Source: Microglena sp. YARC (lineage: Eukaryota; Chlorophyta; Chlorophyceae; Chlamydomonadales; Chlamydomonadaceae). Taken from it: DNA of 64,000 nucleotides. The notes beneath the pieces are model-generated. The model did not search any database. It saw nothing but the letters and a program-made list of their open reading frames with translations, and had not been told where the DNA came from. Position 1 is the stretch's first letter. Every line of letters starts with the position of its first letter. The position numbers and the translations under genes are program-made. The stretch is from positions 54,586,182 through 54,650,181 of the forward strand of contig CM039464.1 of assembly GCA_022414725.1 (NCBI GenBank), in the 5' to 3' direction. Below, piece after piece: positions 10,969-20,538 of the stretch.

Positions 10969-11235
10969 ATGTCATCCTACGAAGAGTTGCAGAAGCTCAG
11001 CGCGTGGCTGAAGAGATCTGATGTGAGTGTGGGAAGAACAGTATTGATGCCCATGACTGATTTGAAGGCGCCTAAACACAAGCATTTAGGAAAAGCGAAG
11101 TGGGGATGGGCCGAAGCGGACGCGTACGCGAACAACAACCCAACACACAAGGCATGGGGAATGTTGTTGGATGGATTGGTTGTGATCGACGCGGTTCTTG
11201 CGCCCGACATGGGCAGACGAGGAGGGGTACTTTGA
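10969..11235 (+). pseudogene. Prim-pol N-terminal segment of a primase-helicase, interrupted
   Basis: This 88-codon ORF looks like the start of an archaeo-eukaryotic primase/prim-pol domain. It reads VGRTVLMPMTD, then WGWAEADAY, then GMLLDGLVVID. In related prim-pol proteins that last strand normally continues with an acidic metal-binding pair. Here the frame runs into unrelated residues and stops at 11235. The following ORF resumes in the +1 frame with the later part of the domain (MKSLCRTGTRGLL). The sequence normally lying between the two, including most of the catalytic centre, appears deleted, so primase activity is probably lost. The helicase frame downstream remains open. Confidence 0.65.
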
Positions 11236-13378
11236 CGGTGCACGACAAGTCGATGATGCAAGGAAGGTTGATATGAAGAGCCTGTGCCGGACAGGGACCA
11301 GGGGGCTGCTGTCTGTTGCGCCCACTGAGGGGAAGGTATGGAAGGAGGGAAGGGCTCCGTGGGAGCTAGAGTCGATACCGTACATTCCAAAGGCGTTGAT
11401 GGAGAGGGTGGCGAAGAAGAAGAATAAAAGGACGAGTAAGAGGAAGGGAGCGGCGGGAGACTCAACAACAAAGGAGGTGGAGCAGGGGATAATGATGCCG
11501 ACAAGCTTCATGGAGAGCACGCATGTAGAGAAGCTGCTACTGCTCCTAGGAAAAAGCAGGTGGGATTCCAGAGACACATGGCGAGGAGTGGCGACGGCAT
11601 TGAAGAACGAGTACGGAGAGGCGTACAAGGCGTTATGGAAAAAAATGTCTAAGTTGTCCCCAAGATACGATGAGGACGACGCAGAGAAACTATGGGAGAC
11701 GGTGGGAAGGCCCGACTGTGATGGGCCGAAGATGACAATGAAGTCGGTGGCCAAGTGGGCCGGCAAGGACGACCCGCGCGGGTACGCTATGTACAGAGCA
11801 TCTTCGATTCCAAAAATAGTAAGGGACATGTGGGACAAGGGAGACAGAGGATTGGGGGAGATTATGCACTATCTTATGAAAGGGACGTTGAAGAAGACAG
11901 GGAAGAGATGCAGCGACTACTACATATTCGATGAGGACACGTGCAGGTGGGTCAGTGTGGAGGATGGGTGGGTCAAGACCGTGGCGAGCAAGGTCTTAGA
12001 AGGGATGCTCAGGGACGTCGATTTATGGATATTGTCACAGGCCGCACAGTTGTGCATCGGAGTGGTGGTGGGAAAAGAAGAAGAATCCAGGAGTAAAGAA
12101 GATCTGGATGCGAAGAAAAAAGAAGTTGCAAGGCTGATCCGGTACATACAGTCTTCACGTGGAGTGAAGAACACAATGGACTTCGCAGGGCCACTTCTCA
12201 TTGACGAGACGTTCGAGCAACGACTGGACGGAAATAGGCACTTGATAGGGGTCAAGGGGGGGAGCGTCGTGGACCTAAGGACAGGTCAGAAGAGACAGAG
12301 GGTGGCAGAGGACATGGTTCACAACGAACTGGATGTGGAGTACGAGAATGACAACAACAACCATGCGATGACCAATGCCGCACGCGCAGAGTGGATGCAC
12401 AGGATCGTAGAGAAGATCATGGGCGGGGACGAGGACATGGCATATTTTCTTCAACGTCTTCTTGGGTACGGAATCACAGGAGAAGTGAGAGAAGAAATCT
12501 TTCCTGTATGGACAGGAAGCGGGAGGAACGGAAAGGGGCTGTTGACGCAGGCGCTGCAACAGCTGCTAGGGGAATACTACAAGGAGATGAACTGTGCGGT
12601 CATAAGTGACTCAAGGGTGTGCAGCAACATTGACGCAGAGCGGGCAAAGCTGATAGGAGCGAGAATCGCGGTCTTCAACGAGCTCAAGACTGGTGAGAAG
12701 CTGAAGACCAACGAAGTCCAACTGCTGACAGGAGGAGACGGTTTCCCGGTCAAGGCGATTTACAAGAACCCGGTGACGGTCATGCCAAAACATCTCGCAA
12801 TTTTAGTAACAAATCACATGCCAGAGATGTCCGAGGTAATCGTTGCAATGATTGAGCGGCTTTTAGCAATTCACTTTCCGGTGACTTTCAGGGACCTCAT
12901 CCCTGGGGAGAGCGAAACCGCGACGCTGCGGCAATGCGACCAAACCATGAAGGAGAAACTGAAGTCTCCAGAGGGCCAGTCAGCTCTGTTTGCCTGGCTG
13001 GTCGAGGGCGCGGTGGCGTGGTATGGTGGGACGGAGAGCCTGAAGGCCATGGCGCCAACGAAGGTGTCAGAGTTCACCAGAAAGTACCTGGCTGAGCAGG
13101 ATACTGTGCAAGCATTCCTCACCGACAACTGCGAGTTGGGGAAAACATTCAGGGAGTCAAGTGTTGCATTGTTCGAGATGTATTGCGAGGTAAGTGGCGA
13201 GAATCAATCAAAAAAACCATGGTTCATCGGGCAGATGAAGAAGAAGGGGTTTCAGAAAAAGGCGATTCGAATCGGAAGGGAGGGGACACAACAGGGATAC
13301 ATGGGATTGCGGCTACGACATGATGATGATGGTGATAATGGTGGTGCACTCACGACTCACGCAAGTGAAGAGGAATAA
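11198..13378 (+). CDS. D5-like SF3 helicase (primase-helicase C-terminal part), copy 1
   Basis: About 700 residues. The first ATG is at 11273; the open frame begins at TTG 11198. The start is the end of a prim-pol domain (CRTGTRGLLSVAP). A PriCT-2-like helical region follows (WDSRDTWRG to WAGKDDPRGY), then a D5_N region (LLIDETFEQRLD), then the SF3 helicase core. The core has Walker A GSGRNGKG (a Gly where Ser/Thr is usual), Walker B-like RIAVFNELK, sensor AILVTNH and an Arg-finger-type ERLLAIHFPV. The C-terminus is Lys/Asp-rich. Such proteins unwind DNA at viral or plasmid replication forks. A 1-nt shift plus deletion separates it from its N-terminal ORF at 10969. It is paralogous to the gene at 52830. 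Confidence 0.85.
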   Translation: MRPTWADEEGYFDGARQVDDARKVDMKSLCRTGTRGLLSVAPTEGKVWKEGRAPWELESIPYIPKALMERVAKKKNKRTSKRKGAAGDSTTKEVEQGIMMPTSFMESTHVEKLLLLLGKSRWDSRDTWRGVATALKNEYGEAYKALWKKMSKLSPRYDEDDAEKLWETVGRPDCDGPKMTMKSVAKWAGKDDPRGYAMYRASSIPKIVRDMWDKGDRGLGEIMHYLMKGTLKKTGKRCSDYYIFDEDTCRWVSVEDGWVKTVASKVLEGMLRDVDLWILSQAAQLCIGVVVGKEEESRSKEDLDAKKKEVARLIRYIQSSRGVKNTMDFAGPLLIDETFEQRLDGNRHLIGVKGGSVVDLRTGQKRQRVAEDMVHNELDVEYENDNNNHAMTNAARAEWMHRIVEKIMGGDEDMAYFLQRLLGYGITGEVREEIFPVWTGSGRNGKGLLTQALQQLLGEYYKEMNCAVISDSRVCSNIDAERAKLIGARIAVFNELKTGEKLKTNEVQLLTGGDGFPVKAIYKNPVTVMPKHLAILVTNHMPEMSEVIVAMIERLLAIHFPVTFRDLIPGESETATLRQCDQTMKEKLKSPEGQSALFAWLVEGAVAWYGGTESLKAMAPTKVSEFTRKYLAEQDTVQAFLTDNCELGKTFRESSVALFEMYCEVSGENQSKKPWFIGQMKKKGFQKKAIRIGREGTQQGYMGLRLRHDDDGDNGGALTTHASEEE

Positions 13379-13510
13379 GATGATGCACACACATGCATAG
13401 CGGCGGCTTTTGCAGTTTCGGGGATCGTCAGGCCTTTTATCATGTCCGGCGATCGATTGTACCGCCGCCAGCACTACACAGGATTCGGGTGAGGGGGGGG
13501 GGGGGCTTAG

Positions 13511-14010
13511 GCCACAACAACGTTTACACTCGTGTTTTGAGGAACGGAGACCGACCGACCACTCTCATCAAGGACGGCGGCATCTGTCGAGGCGAGTCGA
13601 GTCGAGTCACATCACATCACATGGCGACCGACCTCTCGCATTACATGACGGCGGAAACTGTCGAGTCGAGGCGAGTCACGTCACATGGCGACCGACCTCT
13701 CGCATTACATGACGGCGGAACCTGTGTCGAGTCGAGTCACATCACATGGCGACCGACCTCTCGCATCATGGCGGAAACTGTCGAGTCGAGTCGAGTCACA
13801 TCACAGAGCGACCTCTCGCATTACATGACGGCGGCACCTGTCGAGTCGAGTCGAGTCACATCACATGGTGACCTCTCGCATCATGGCGGAAACTGTCGAG
13901 TCGAGTCACATCACAGAGCGACCTCTCGCATCACGGCGGCACATCTGTCGAGTCACATCACAGGGCGACCTCCATCATCTTATCAAGGAAGGCGGCACCT
14001 GCGGCTTCCC
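13511..14010. repeat. GTCGA/TCACA minisatellite A with leader
   Basis: A unique-looking leader (CACAACAACGTTTACACTCG followed by GGAACGGAGACCGACCGACC) precedes about nine irregular ~54-bp units. Each unit is built from GTCGAGTCGAGTCACATCACA, GGCGACC and CTCTCGCATYACGGCGGAA. The same leader starts arrays at 17061 and 31701. Long ORFs run through all frames because the unit lacks stops; I do not regard them as genes. Confidence 0.9.
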
Positions 14011-14123
14011 TAAACCCGAAACCCGGGTTTCGTCGTTTATAAAACTCGATGCATAATGGAAATGAAAGAGATTTGCGCAGTCAATCGCTCGATTCCAGGA
14101 TAATCAATCAATCGTACGCTTGC

Positions 14124-14152
14124 TGTCTGTCTGTCTGTCTGTCTGTCTGTCG
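14124..14152. repeat. (CTGT)n microsatellite
   Basis: About seven copies of CTGT. No gene. Confidence 0.9.
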
Positions 14153-14266
14153 CCAGAAGCCAAACAGGTGACCATTTGAGTTCCAGATGTCGCATGCATT
14201 GGGATGGATGCTAGCAAGTTTCCATGATAGGCGCAGGGAACTAAACCAACCCCCCCATACAGGGAA

Positions 14267-14434
14267 ATGCCGAATGCGTATTGCGATGTTTGTAAAGCTC
14301 GGAGGAATTTCGGCTTTGATGGCCGATGCAAGAATTGTGGAAGGGGAATCGTCGGGGAGACAATCAGGACCAACAGGAATGATGATCATGATGTCACCAA
14401 CAGGAATGAGCCTACAGTGAAGGGGATCCCCTAG
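14267..14434 (+). CDS. Small zinc-ribbon-like ORF, 55 aa
   Basis: From ATG at 14267 this frame reads a compact CxxC...CxxC pattern: YCDVCKARRNFGFDGRCKNC at residues 5-24, followed by a hydrophilic Asn/Arg/Asp tail ending at TAG 14434. The Cys spacing (2 residues, ~12, 2 residues) is typical of a zinc ribbon or rubredoxin-like knuckle. Downstream (14452-14620) other frames hold more Cys pairs, including FCNRYCQYR, a phrase also found at the 5' end of the Fanzor elements. The ORF may therefore be the surviving part of a larger zinc-finger gene. Confidence 0.4.
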   Translation: MPNAYCDVCKARRNFGFDGRCKNCGRGIVGETIRTNRNDDHDVTNRNEPTVKGIP

Positions 14435-14684
14435 ATTAGCTAAGCTAGACCATGCAGAGCTACCAAAGCTGCTGCGAATGCAGGCAGATGGTGATCAAGT
14501 GCGGCATGGAAGCTCATAGGGACAGTTGATGATTACATTGTACTTTTTTTAAGGATGATGAAAAGTTGACCAAGTCAACCATATTTTGTAACCGATATTG
14601 TCAATACAGAGACGGTGTGTCTCTAGGATATGCCCCCACCCCCCACTCCCACGCCCAGACTCCCAGAGCGACCTCTCGCATCAC

Positions 14685-15903
14685 ATGACTGAGATTGTCG
14701 TTTTCAACAAACAATTCTGTGATGAGGCCCGCATGGATCCTGATTACAAATTTGTCTATGATGGAGCACAACTTTCTACAAAGTTATCTTTTATCTACTT
14801 GGGATCCCTCTTTGTGGATGGTGACTCAAGCAATCGTGCAAAAGCTGCTTTTTCTAGGATGCTCACTAAGGCCCAAAAGGCACACCACATGCTTCGTAGG
14901 CGATGCCATACTATGGAGATATACAATATTGATATTCTCACCCACCTGTTTGATTCTCTTGTACAACCTATCCTGAATTTTGGCTGTGAGGTGTGGGCTC
15001 CTTCTATTCTGAACAACACACTTATCTCAAATGACCATGCTTGTGAGAAATGGCATAGAGGTATACTTAAACAAATGTTGGGTGTTTGCCAATCTACTAC
15101 ATCTAATATTATCATGGAAGAGCTGGGTAGAACCCCGTTGTGTTTTGCTTGGCTTAAACAAGCTTTGCGCTTCTGGAACAAGACCATACATAAAGAACCT
15201 GAGGATCTCATTAGAATGGCTCTTGAGGAATCTTTTGACTCCAACACTGGCTGGGTTCATGACTTGCGTTGTGCTCTCCACAAGCTAGGATCCAGTAAAA
15301 ACATCAACATTTTGGAGGCTGTCGATGTCGAAGGTATTATGTCTGAAGTTTTTGAGTCATGGAGGTTTAAGTACCCAAGTGACACCAATGCAGTTAGAGA
15401 CATCCCTGATGAGAGAAGGGTTGGCTTTAAACGCCTCCGATACCAAAAATGGTTCGCAGCCAACAGCAATGATGAGAATGGCTTGATTCCCTTTACATCC
15501 GCCTTACATAAGCAGGATCAGATTCGTTCTATAGCACAGTTTAGAATGGGTTCCCATTGGCTGAACACAGAAAGAATGAGGGTGGTGGATAGAGCACACA
15601 TCCCTCGCTCAATGAGACACTGTCAAATGTGTGGGTTCCAAAAAACTGAGGATGAAATGCATATGTTTGAGTGCCCTTTTTATAATGATATTCGCCTCCG
15701 CTACCAGAATCTGTTTACAGATATTTATAGGCATGTCCATGAGGATACCGACTTAACCGTATGGAATGTGAATTCTGCGATTCCACATTCAGAACCTTTA
15801 TGAATGAAATGGCACTAAGTCTTTTTGGAGCAACCTAGCCGACTATCTTTCTACTTGTAGAAGAGCAAGACAGGAAGCCCTGGACTGCTTAGTGGCACCG
15901 TAA
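14685..15903 (+). pseudogene. LINE ORF2 C-terminal fragment (RT thumb and zinc knuckle)
   Basis: The open frame to 15803 contains the post-catalytic LINE RT signature FIYLGSLFVDGD, then AKAAFSRMLTKAQKA, then LVQPILNFGCEVWAP. Near the end is a CCHC-type knuckle, HCQMCGF...MHMFECPFY. No polymerase or endonuclease motifs remain because of 5' truncation. Near 15780-15830 the frame shifts twice: a natural ending with NLADYLSTCRRARQEALDC is readable in another frame up to a TAA at 15903. This is therefore a dead fragment carrying additional indels. The initiating ATG coincides with target-site sequence and is not native. Confidence 0.85.
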
Positions 15904-16188
15904 TTTATTATCCCTTTTTTTTCTTCTTGAGACTTCTCATTTGTTAGCTTCTTACCTCCGCCACTGTAAGTGGTTGAGATCTGGGTCCTGCTCTAAGGGG
16001 TTTTAATACCTACGCCACCAAAACGGTGGTTGGGAGTTTGGTTTGTTTGTCCTCGACACACCCCTGATGTAATGGGGTTTTTTGCTTTGTGGGTGCTTTT
16101 TCTTTTTGTTTAAAGCACAGAGTCTCATACACCCTCGCGGTGTCAAGTAGACTTTAACATGTAATGTAATGTAATGTAATGTAATGAC
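14690..16188 (+). mobile_element. 5'-truncated LINE (non-LTR retrotransposon)
   Basis: The body runs from 14690 to a (TGTAA)5 tail at 16160-16184. The flanking 5-bp sequence ATGAC occurs at 14685-14689 and again at 16184-16188 (overlapping the tail by one base), the expected target-site duplication. The target is a GTCGA/TCACA minisatellite unit (CTCTCGCATCACATGAC before; ATGACGGCGGAACC after), so the insertion is younger than that repeat. The coding part corresponds to the C-terminal end of a LINE reverse transcriptase protein. The 3' UTR is about 280 bp. The 5' truncation is typical of target-primed reverse transcription. Confidence 0.88.
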
Positions 16189-16545
16189 GGCGGAACCTGT
16201 GTCGAGTCGAATCACAGAGTCACATCACATCACATCACATCACATGGCGACCGACCTATCGCATTACATGACGGCGGAACCTGTGTCGAGTCGAGTCGAG
16301 TCGAGTCGAGTCGAGTCACATCACATCACATGGCGACCTCTCGTATCACGGCGGAAACTGTCGAGTCGAGTCGAGGCGAGTCACATCACATCACATCACA
16401 TGGCGACCGACCTCTCGCATTACATGACGGCGGAAACTGTCGAGTCGAGTCGAGTCGAGGCGAGTCACATCACATCACATCACATCACATGGCGACCGAC
16501 CTCTCGCATTACATGACGGCGGAACCTGTGTCGAGTCGAGTCAAA
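16189..16545. repeat. GTCGA/TCACA minisatellite B (split by the LINE)
   Basis: Continuation of the array interrupted at 14689. Units show expansions of GTCGA (up to 6 copies) and CATCA (up to 5 copies). Same consensus as the array at 13511. Confidence 0.9.
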
Positions 16546-16589
16546 GATAACAAACAACACTTGGATGAGAACCGTCTCACATTAACATA

Positions 16590-16730
16590 TAACAAGCGGC
16601 GGAGCCCCTTTCACCTCCCCACAGCGGAGCGACTGGGGGCGACCGGAGGGGAGCCCCCACAAAGGGTCCGCGAGGAACCGAGCGGGTGGGCGACCGGAGG
16701 GGAGCCCACAGTTCACATCAAGCTTGGAAT
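16590..16730. repeat. Dispersed GC-rich repeat (also at 58270)
   Basis: The block GCGGAGCCCCTTTCACCTCC, then GCGACCGGAGGGGAGCCC, then CACAGTTCACATCAAGC recurs with changes at 58276-58352. The GCGACCGGAGGGGAGCCC part is present twice here. Non-coding. Confidence 0.8.
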
Positions 16731-16740
16731 AAGCGAGATC

Positions 16741-17018
16741 GTCAGCGGTATCGGAGGACACAAGCAAACGGCGGAAAACTGTCGAATGTATCGGAGGACA
16801 CACGCAAGATGCGGAACACTGTCGAATGTATCGGAGGACACACGCAAGATGCGGAACACTGTCGAATGTATCGGAGGACACAAGCAAACGGCGGAAAACT
16901 GTCGAATGTATCGGAGGACACAAGCAAACGGCGGAAAACTGTCGAATGTATCGGAGATGCGGAACACTGTCGAATGTATCGGAGGACACACGCAAGATGC
17001 GGAACACTGTCGAATGTC
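16741..17018. repeat. 40-bp tandem array, 7 units
   Basis: TCGGAGGACA recurs at 16751, 16791, 16831, 16871 and 16911, then in a 28-bp shortened unit at 16951 and again near 16979. Units alternate between a CAAGCAAACGGCGGAAAACT form and a CACGCAAGATGCGGAACACT form. A single related unit occurs near 39125. Non-coding despite open frames. Confidence 0.92.
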
Positions 17019-17060
17019 GTGTGTCATGTAAGGATGCGGGGGGGCGGAGGGCCTGAAGGC

Positions 17061-17247
17061 CACAACAACGTTTACACTCGTGTTTCGACCACTCTCATCA
17101 AGGACGGCGGCATCTGTCGAGGCGAGGCGAGGCGAGTCGAGTCGAGTCACATCACATGGCGACCGACCTCTCGCATTACATCACGGCGGAAACTGTCGAG
17201 TCGAGTCGAGTCGAGTCGAGTCACAGAGCGAGCAACCTCTCGCATCA
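17061..17247. repeat. GTCGA/TCACA minisatellite C with leader
   Basis: Begins with the same CACAACAACGTTTACACTCG leader as arrays at 13511 and 31701, with part of the middle of the leader deleted. About three units follow, one with GTCGA expanded to five copies. Confidence 0.88.
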
Positions 17248-17292
17248 GTTCATCTGTAGGATCATCGTTCACACGGTAATTTCTCCATTCAT

Positions 17293-17690
17293 TCATTCAT
17301 TATCGTGCCCAGGGTCGGCTGAGTCAGCAACCTCGTCGGACACCTCTGCAACCACCTCCAGCTGACGCGTCCCGTCGCCCGGCTTGCGTTCGAAGACGTG
17401 CAGCGTCGTCCCGTGATCCGTGCATTCGTTCTGGCAGGCACAGATCACCGCCATGAACGCCTGGTAGTCGACGCAGTGGGGGTCGACTCCCACGAAGGAC
17501 AGGGTATGAAGATGCGGCTCGTGTTGCCGCAGGACTTGCCGGGGAACGCGTCGTCGATGCCCTCGTACCGCATGACCCGGTCCCAGAGCAGCGGGTGGTG
17601 GAGGACCTCGGGCGAGAAGCCGGACATCAGGTTCGGGTGGATACGGATGCGGTAGCGACGGCCCGGGACGAGGACCACCGACGTCTCCAT
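17293..17690 (-). pseudogene. Frameshifted hypothetical gene, ~130 aa
   Basis: The 5' part starts METSVVLVPGRRYRIRIHPN and runs in one frame to about 17500 (LLWDRVMRYEGIDDAFPGKS). The reading then continues naturally in another frame (FVGVDPHCVDYQAFMAVIC, then CQNECTDHG) to a stop at 17293. The two parts together look like one compact alpha/beta protein with an acidic tail. Both parts have coding-like composition and higher GC than their surroundings. A single indel near 17490-17510 separates them. Family not recognised. Confidence 0.5.
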
Positions 17691-18239
17691 GAGAAAATCC
17701 GAATATACATAGTTACGAAAGGGTCTCTTTACACGAAATGGGTAGAGGTGACGCTGTTGATGTTGATGGACACGCAGGGAACAAACATACTGGTCAATGG
17801 GGCAGAGTAGGAATATCTCATGGCACCCATCCCTGTCAGTACCAGCCCAGCCCGGAAAGCCCAGATCGCGGATCCGCGAATGGATCTTAAACACGTTGGC
17901 TTCTGTTTTGCGAGGGGTTTTCAAAGGATACAGGCTGGTGTAAAGAATAGATTGTTTACACTCGTGATTCGAGGGTGCGCGAAAACACGTGTCGTCTCAA
18001 GCAGACTTATGCTATCACTCACTCAGATTAAAGGGACCGGCGCTTTGCGTACACAGGCATGCCCAATACTTGTGTATTGCTGGAGGTACGATAGCCGGGC
18101 ATCATAAAAGGACATCCTCGCCCCGAGAATGCATATTTTTCTTTTATTCTCCTCATCATCCTCTTCATTCGCACACAACCCTACTCTTTCCTTTCTTCCA
18201 TCTACAAATAACGCAAAATACATACACACGCGAATATCT

Positions 18240-18300
18240 ATCCCTCTCTCTCTCTCTCTTTCTCTCTCTCTATCTTTCTATCTCGCTCTCTCGCTCTTTC
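18240..18300. repeat. (CT)n-rich microsatellite
   Basis: Pyrimidine-rich CTCTCT tract with scattered A and G interruptions. No gene. Confidence 0.85.
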
Positions 18301-18397
18301 CACACGCCACACAGACGGATATGTAAAGCCTTCTTTTGAGATTGGAGTCATTGCCACATCCACGTATGCGCGAAGAAAAAGAGTCTTCATCGACGCG

Positions 18398-18972
18398 ATG
18401 CCGACACAACCTTGTCAGCCCATTTCAAAGCCAGTCCGCCAACTAGGAAGGGCGCTGGACATGGACAGTCTCGACACATCAAAGTTTCTTGATCGCCTCC
18501 ACTGCAGGAATGTCAACCGTCTCAATGCACTGCGGACGTCATCGGCTACTTCCGGCGATCCACGCGTCTTGGAGTATAACGCATTGCGCCACCTAATTAA
18601 ACACAAACACCACACATCCCCATCGTCACGTTTGTTCCTCGTCGCTGTGGAGTACGTCTTCGATGACGGCTGCTTCAAGCGCGCCAACGGGACGCCCTTG
18701 TATTCTCACATGCTATCAACACACTTTTCGTGGTGGAGACGAAAATCCTCAAAGCCCATGCCAAAACTGGAAATGCCAAGGTGTTGAAAGCCATACAGCA
18801 GGCCACTATGTGCGCGAGTAGACTTTCGTCCTGGCTACCGCATCTCATCAACATTGACATGAAAGACGGAACAACACTTGGATCTGTGACAATTCGTCGT
18901 ATGATCGTGACAGCTGTGGATCGCGGTGGACGCGTCTTCAGTCAAGATATCCGCAGCCAGGAAATTGACTAA
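18398..18972 (+). pseudogene. Frameshifted hypothetical gene, ~190 aa
   Basis: Frame 1 starts MPTQPCQPISKPVRQLGRAL and is coding-like to about 18720 (FLVAVEYVFDDGCFKRANG). The message then continues in another frame, VETKILKAHAKTGNAKVLKA, through HLINIDMKDGTTLGSVTIRR to a stop at 18972. One indel near 18725 explains the break. Mixed helical and strand composition, no recognised family. Confidence 0.55.
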
Positions 18973-19025
18973 CTTAATTAACTCACGTTACTTGATTAAC
19001 TGAAGGTGGAACTTTGGAAAAACAC

Positions 19026-19121
19026 TGGAGGTACCGAGATTCGAACCCATCAGTGGGCGACATGATCAAGGAATGAAGAAAATTGGCTTAACCTCACACT
19101 CTACCACTGAGCTACAACCCC
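19026..19121 (-). tRNA. tRNA-like gene with ~13-nt intron, possibly tRNA-Leu
   Basis: On the minus strand the 5' end GGGGTTG pairs with TACCTCC in 6 of 7 positions, with discriminator A. The D arm is GCTC-AGTGGTA-GAGT. The anticodon stem TGAGG/CCTTG encloses a 20-nt loop (7-nt loop plus ~13-nt intron). The T arm is ATGGG-TTCGAAT-CTCGG (4 of 5 pairs). Internal A box (TAGCTCAGTGG) and B box (GGTTCGAAT) are present, and a TTTTT run follows 3 nt after the discriminator, as in Pol III genes. The loop starts TTAAGCC; anticodon AAG would give Leu, and the ~16-nt variable region is compatible, but the assignment is uncertain. It could also be a decayed tRNA or a SINE head. Confidence 0.55.
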
Positions 19122-19266
19122 GATGACAGATTAGCAACTAAACAATTGTTTTAATAAAAACGAGTGTAAACAACTTTGATCAATACAGGTCTCGGCATTG
19201 TTTTGCTGAGTATGTAACGTTCCCCCTCTCCCCCAGATGGATGTAACGCTCCCTCTCTCTCTCTAC

Positions 19267-19548
19267 AGTTGAGTCGAGTCGAGTCACATGACATCACATC
19301 ACATCACATGGCGACCGACCTCTCGCATCAGGCGGCGGCATCTGTCGAGTCGAGTCACATGACATCACATCACATGGCGACCTCTCACATCAGGCGGCGG
19401 CATCTGTCGAGTCGAGTCACATCACATCACATCACATCACATGGCGACCTCTCGCATCACGGCGGAAACTGTCGAGTCGAGTCACATCACATGGCGACCG
19501 ACCTCTCGCATCACGGCGGAAACTGTCGAGTCGAGTCACATCAACCTG
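19267..19548. repeat. GTCGA/TCACA minisatellite D
   Basis: Five to six units of the GTCGAGTCGAGTCACATCACA family, with CATCA expansions, no leader. Confidence 0.9.
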
Positions 19549-19569
19549 GGTTTCACGTGTTGTGTACGG

Positions 19570-19690
19570 TTTTATTAGGCCGTTGAATTTTAGCTACCCG
19601 TATATCCTAGAACTTATGAATTCTTAATACACATCAGGGGTCCGGGGGACATGTAGTAAGAAAGACAGAAGCGATCGCCTCTTCCCCGGT
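19570..19690 (-). repeat. Solo repeat matching the segment downstream of the Fanzor2 relic
   Basis: The reverse complement of this stretch (CCCCTGATGTGTATTAAGAA, then GGATATACGGGTAGCT) matches 63665-63750 just 3' of the Fanzor2 relic. I read it as a solo 3' end of that element family. No ORF. Confidence 0.55.
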
Positions 19691-19707
19691 ACTCGAACAC
19701 AAAAAAT

Positions 19708-20538
19708 CTACTTAGGCTTAAATGTGCGAGCAGTATGATTCAGTTTGGAAGTTTTAGTGGTGGACGTTTTAGGATTGGATGTGCGCGTGGTGGACGTTTT
19801 AGGATTGGATGTGCGCGTGGTGGACGTTTTAGAATTGGATGTGCGAGTGGTGGACGTTTTAGGATTGGATGTGCGAGTGGTAGAAATTGCAGGATTGAAT
19901 GTGCGTGCGTATGGGTCCATCTTAGAAACGTATTCTTTTGAATTCCATTCGATTTGTTTGGAATTGTCTATGAACTTAATATTTGATATTGCGAGTTTAA
20001 TATTTGATATTGCTTTTTTCGAGTCCTCGTCTGTAGCGTAAAGAACCATTTTATGGGTACTCGAATGGTACCAGATGTACAATAGATGGAATTTTTCTGT
20101 CATTTTGATATTTTTTTCTCCCAAGCGTCCCAACAACTCTGACACATTAACGTCCGGCACGATGGGCACGGTGGCATAGTTTATGACTGGATATAATCGC
20201 AGCATGTTACAAATGTCGATAATCTCGGACGGACGCAAGAATCGGCACAACAACTCATCCTGGATCGCTTTCATACCCTTGTACGTCAACAGTTTATCCA
20301 CATTTTCCCCCCATTTTTGCTTTATCCATTCAATGATATTAATCTTTTGCTGTTTAGACAGTTTAATATTATCATATTTGACAGTGTTCACTTCGTATTT
20401 TTTGCGTGCGCTATTGTTTTTCTTAGCGCACTCAGTAAACAAATTTATTCTCTCCTTGGAGCCGGATCCGATTTGTGTGCGGTTCATTTTTAAGTGTAAC
20501 ACTTTTTTCTCAAATAATTTTGAATGATATCCTTTCAC
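19708..20538 (-). CDS. Hypothetical protein with a TTRTSNPKTS repeat tail
   Basis: About 260-276 residues; ATG is possible at 20538 or, more naturally, at 20487 (MNRTQIGSGSKERINLF). Residues up to ~190 are AT-rich, lysine-rich and globular (KQQKINIIEWIKQKWGENVD, then FLRPSEIIDICNMLRLYPV). Residues ~215-270 are about five 10-residue units TTRTSNPKTS, encoded by 30-bp direct repeats. AT-rich, giant-virus-like codon use contrasts with nearby GC-rich genes. No family recognised; the tail is probably flexible, possibly a phosphorylation-rich linker. Confidence 0.8.
   Translation of the reverse strand: MKGYHSKLFEKKVLHLKMNRTQIGSGSKERINLFTECAKKNNSARKKYEVNTVKYDNIKLSKQQKINIIEWIKQKWGENVDKLLTYKGMKAIQDELLCRFLRPSEIIDICNMLRLYPVINYATVPIVPDVNVSELLGRLGEKNIKMTEKFHLLYIWYHSSTHKMVLYATDEDSKKAISNIKLAISNIKFIDNSKQIEWNSKEYVSKMDPYARTFNPAISTTRTSNPKTSTTRTSNSKTSTTRTSNPKTSTTRTSNPKTSTTKTSKLNHTARTFKPK

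Noticed and set aside
11086..11838. 250-codon antisense ORF opposite helicase copy 1
   Set aside because: Ser/Pro/Leu-rich shadow of a GC-rich, purine-biased gene; the sense frame contains the helicase motifs.
13393..14013. A 206-codon ORF rich in SRVTSHGDRPLALHDGG-like text
   Set aside because: It is a stop-free reading of the GTCGA/TCACA minisatellite. All three frames give similar open text and the same units elsewhere are read in other frames, so no selection on a protein is visible.
16741..17018. CRISPR-like array (40-bp repeats)
   Set aside because: There is no separate constant repeat and variable spacer: the whole 40-bp unit repeats in two alternating versions, and no cas genes are near. 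It is a plain tandem array.
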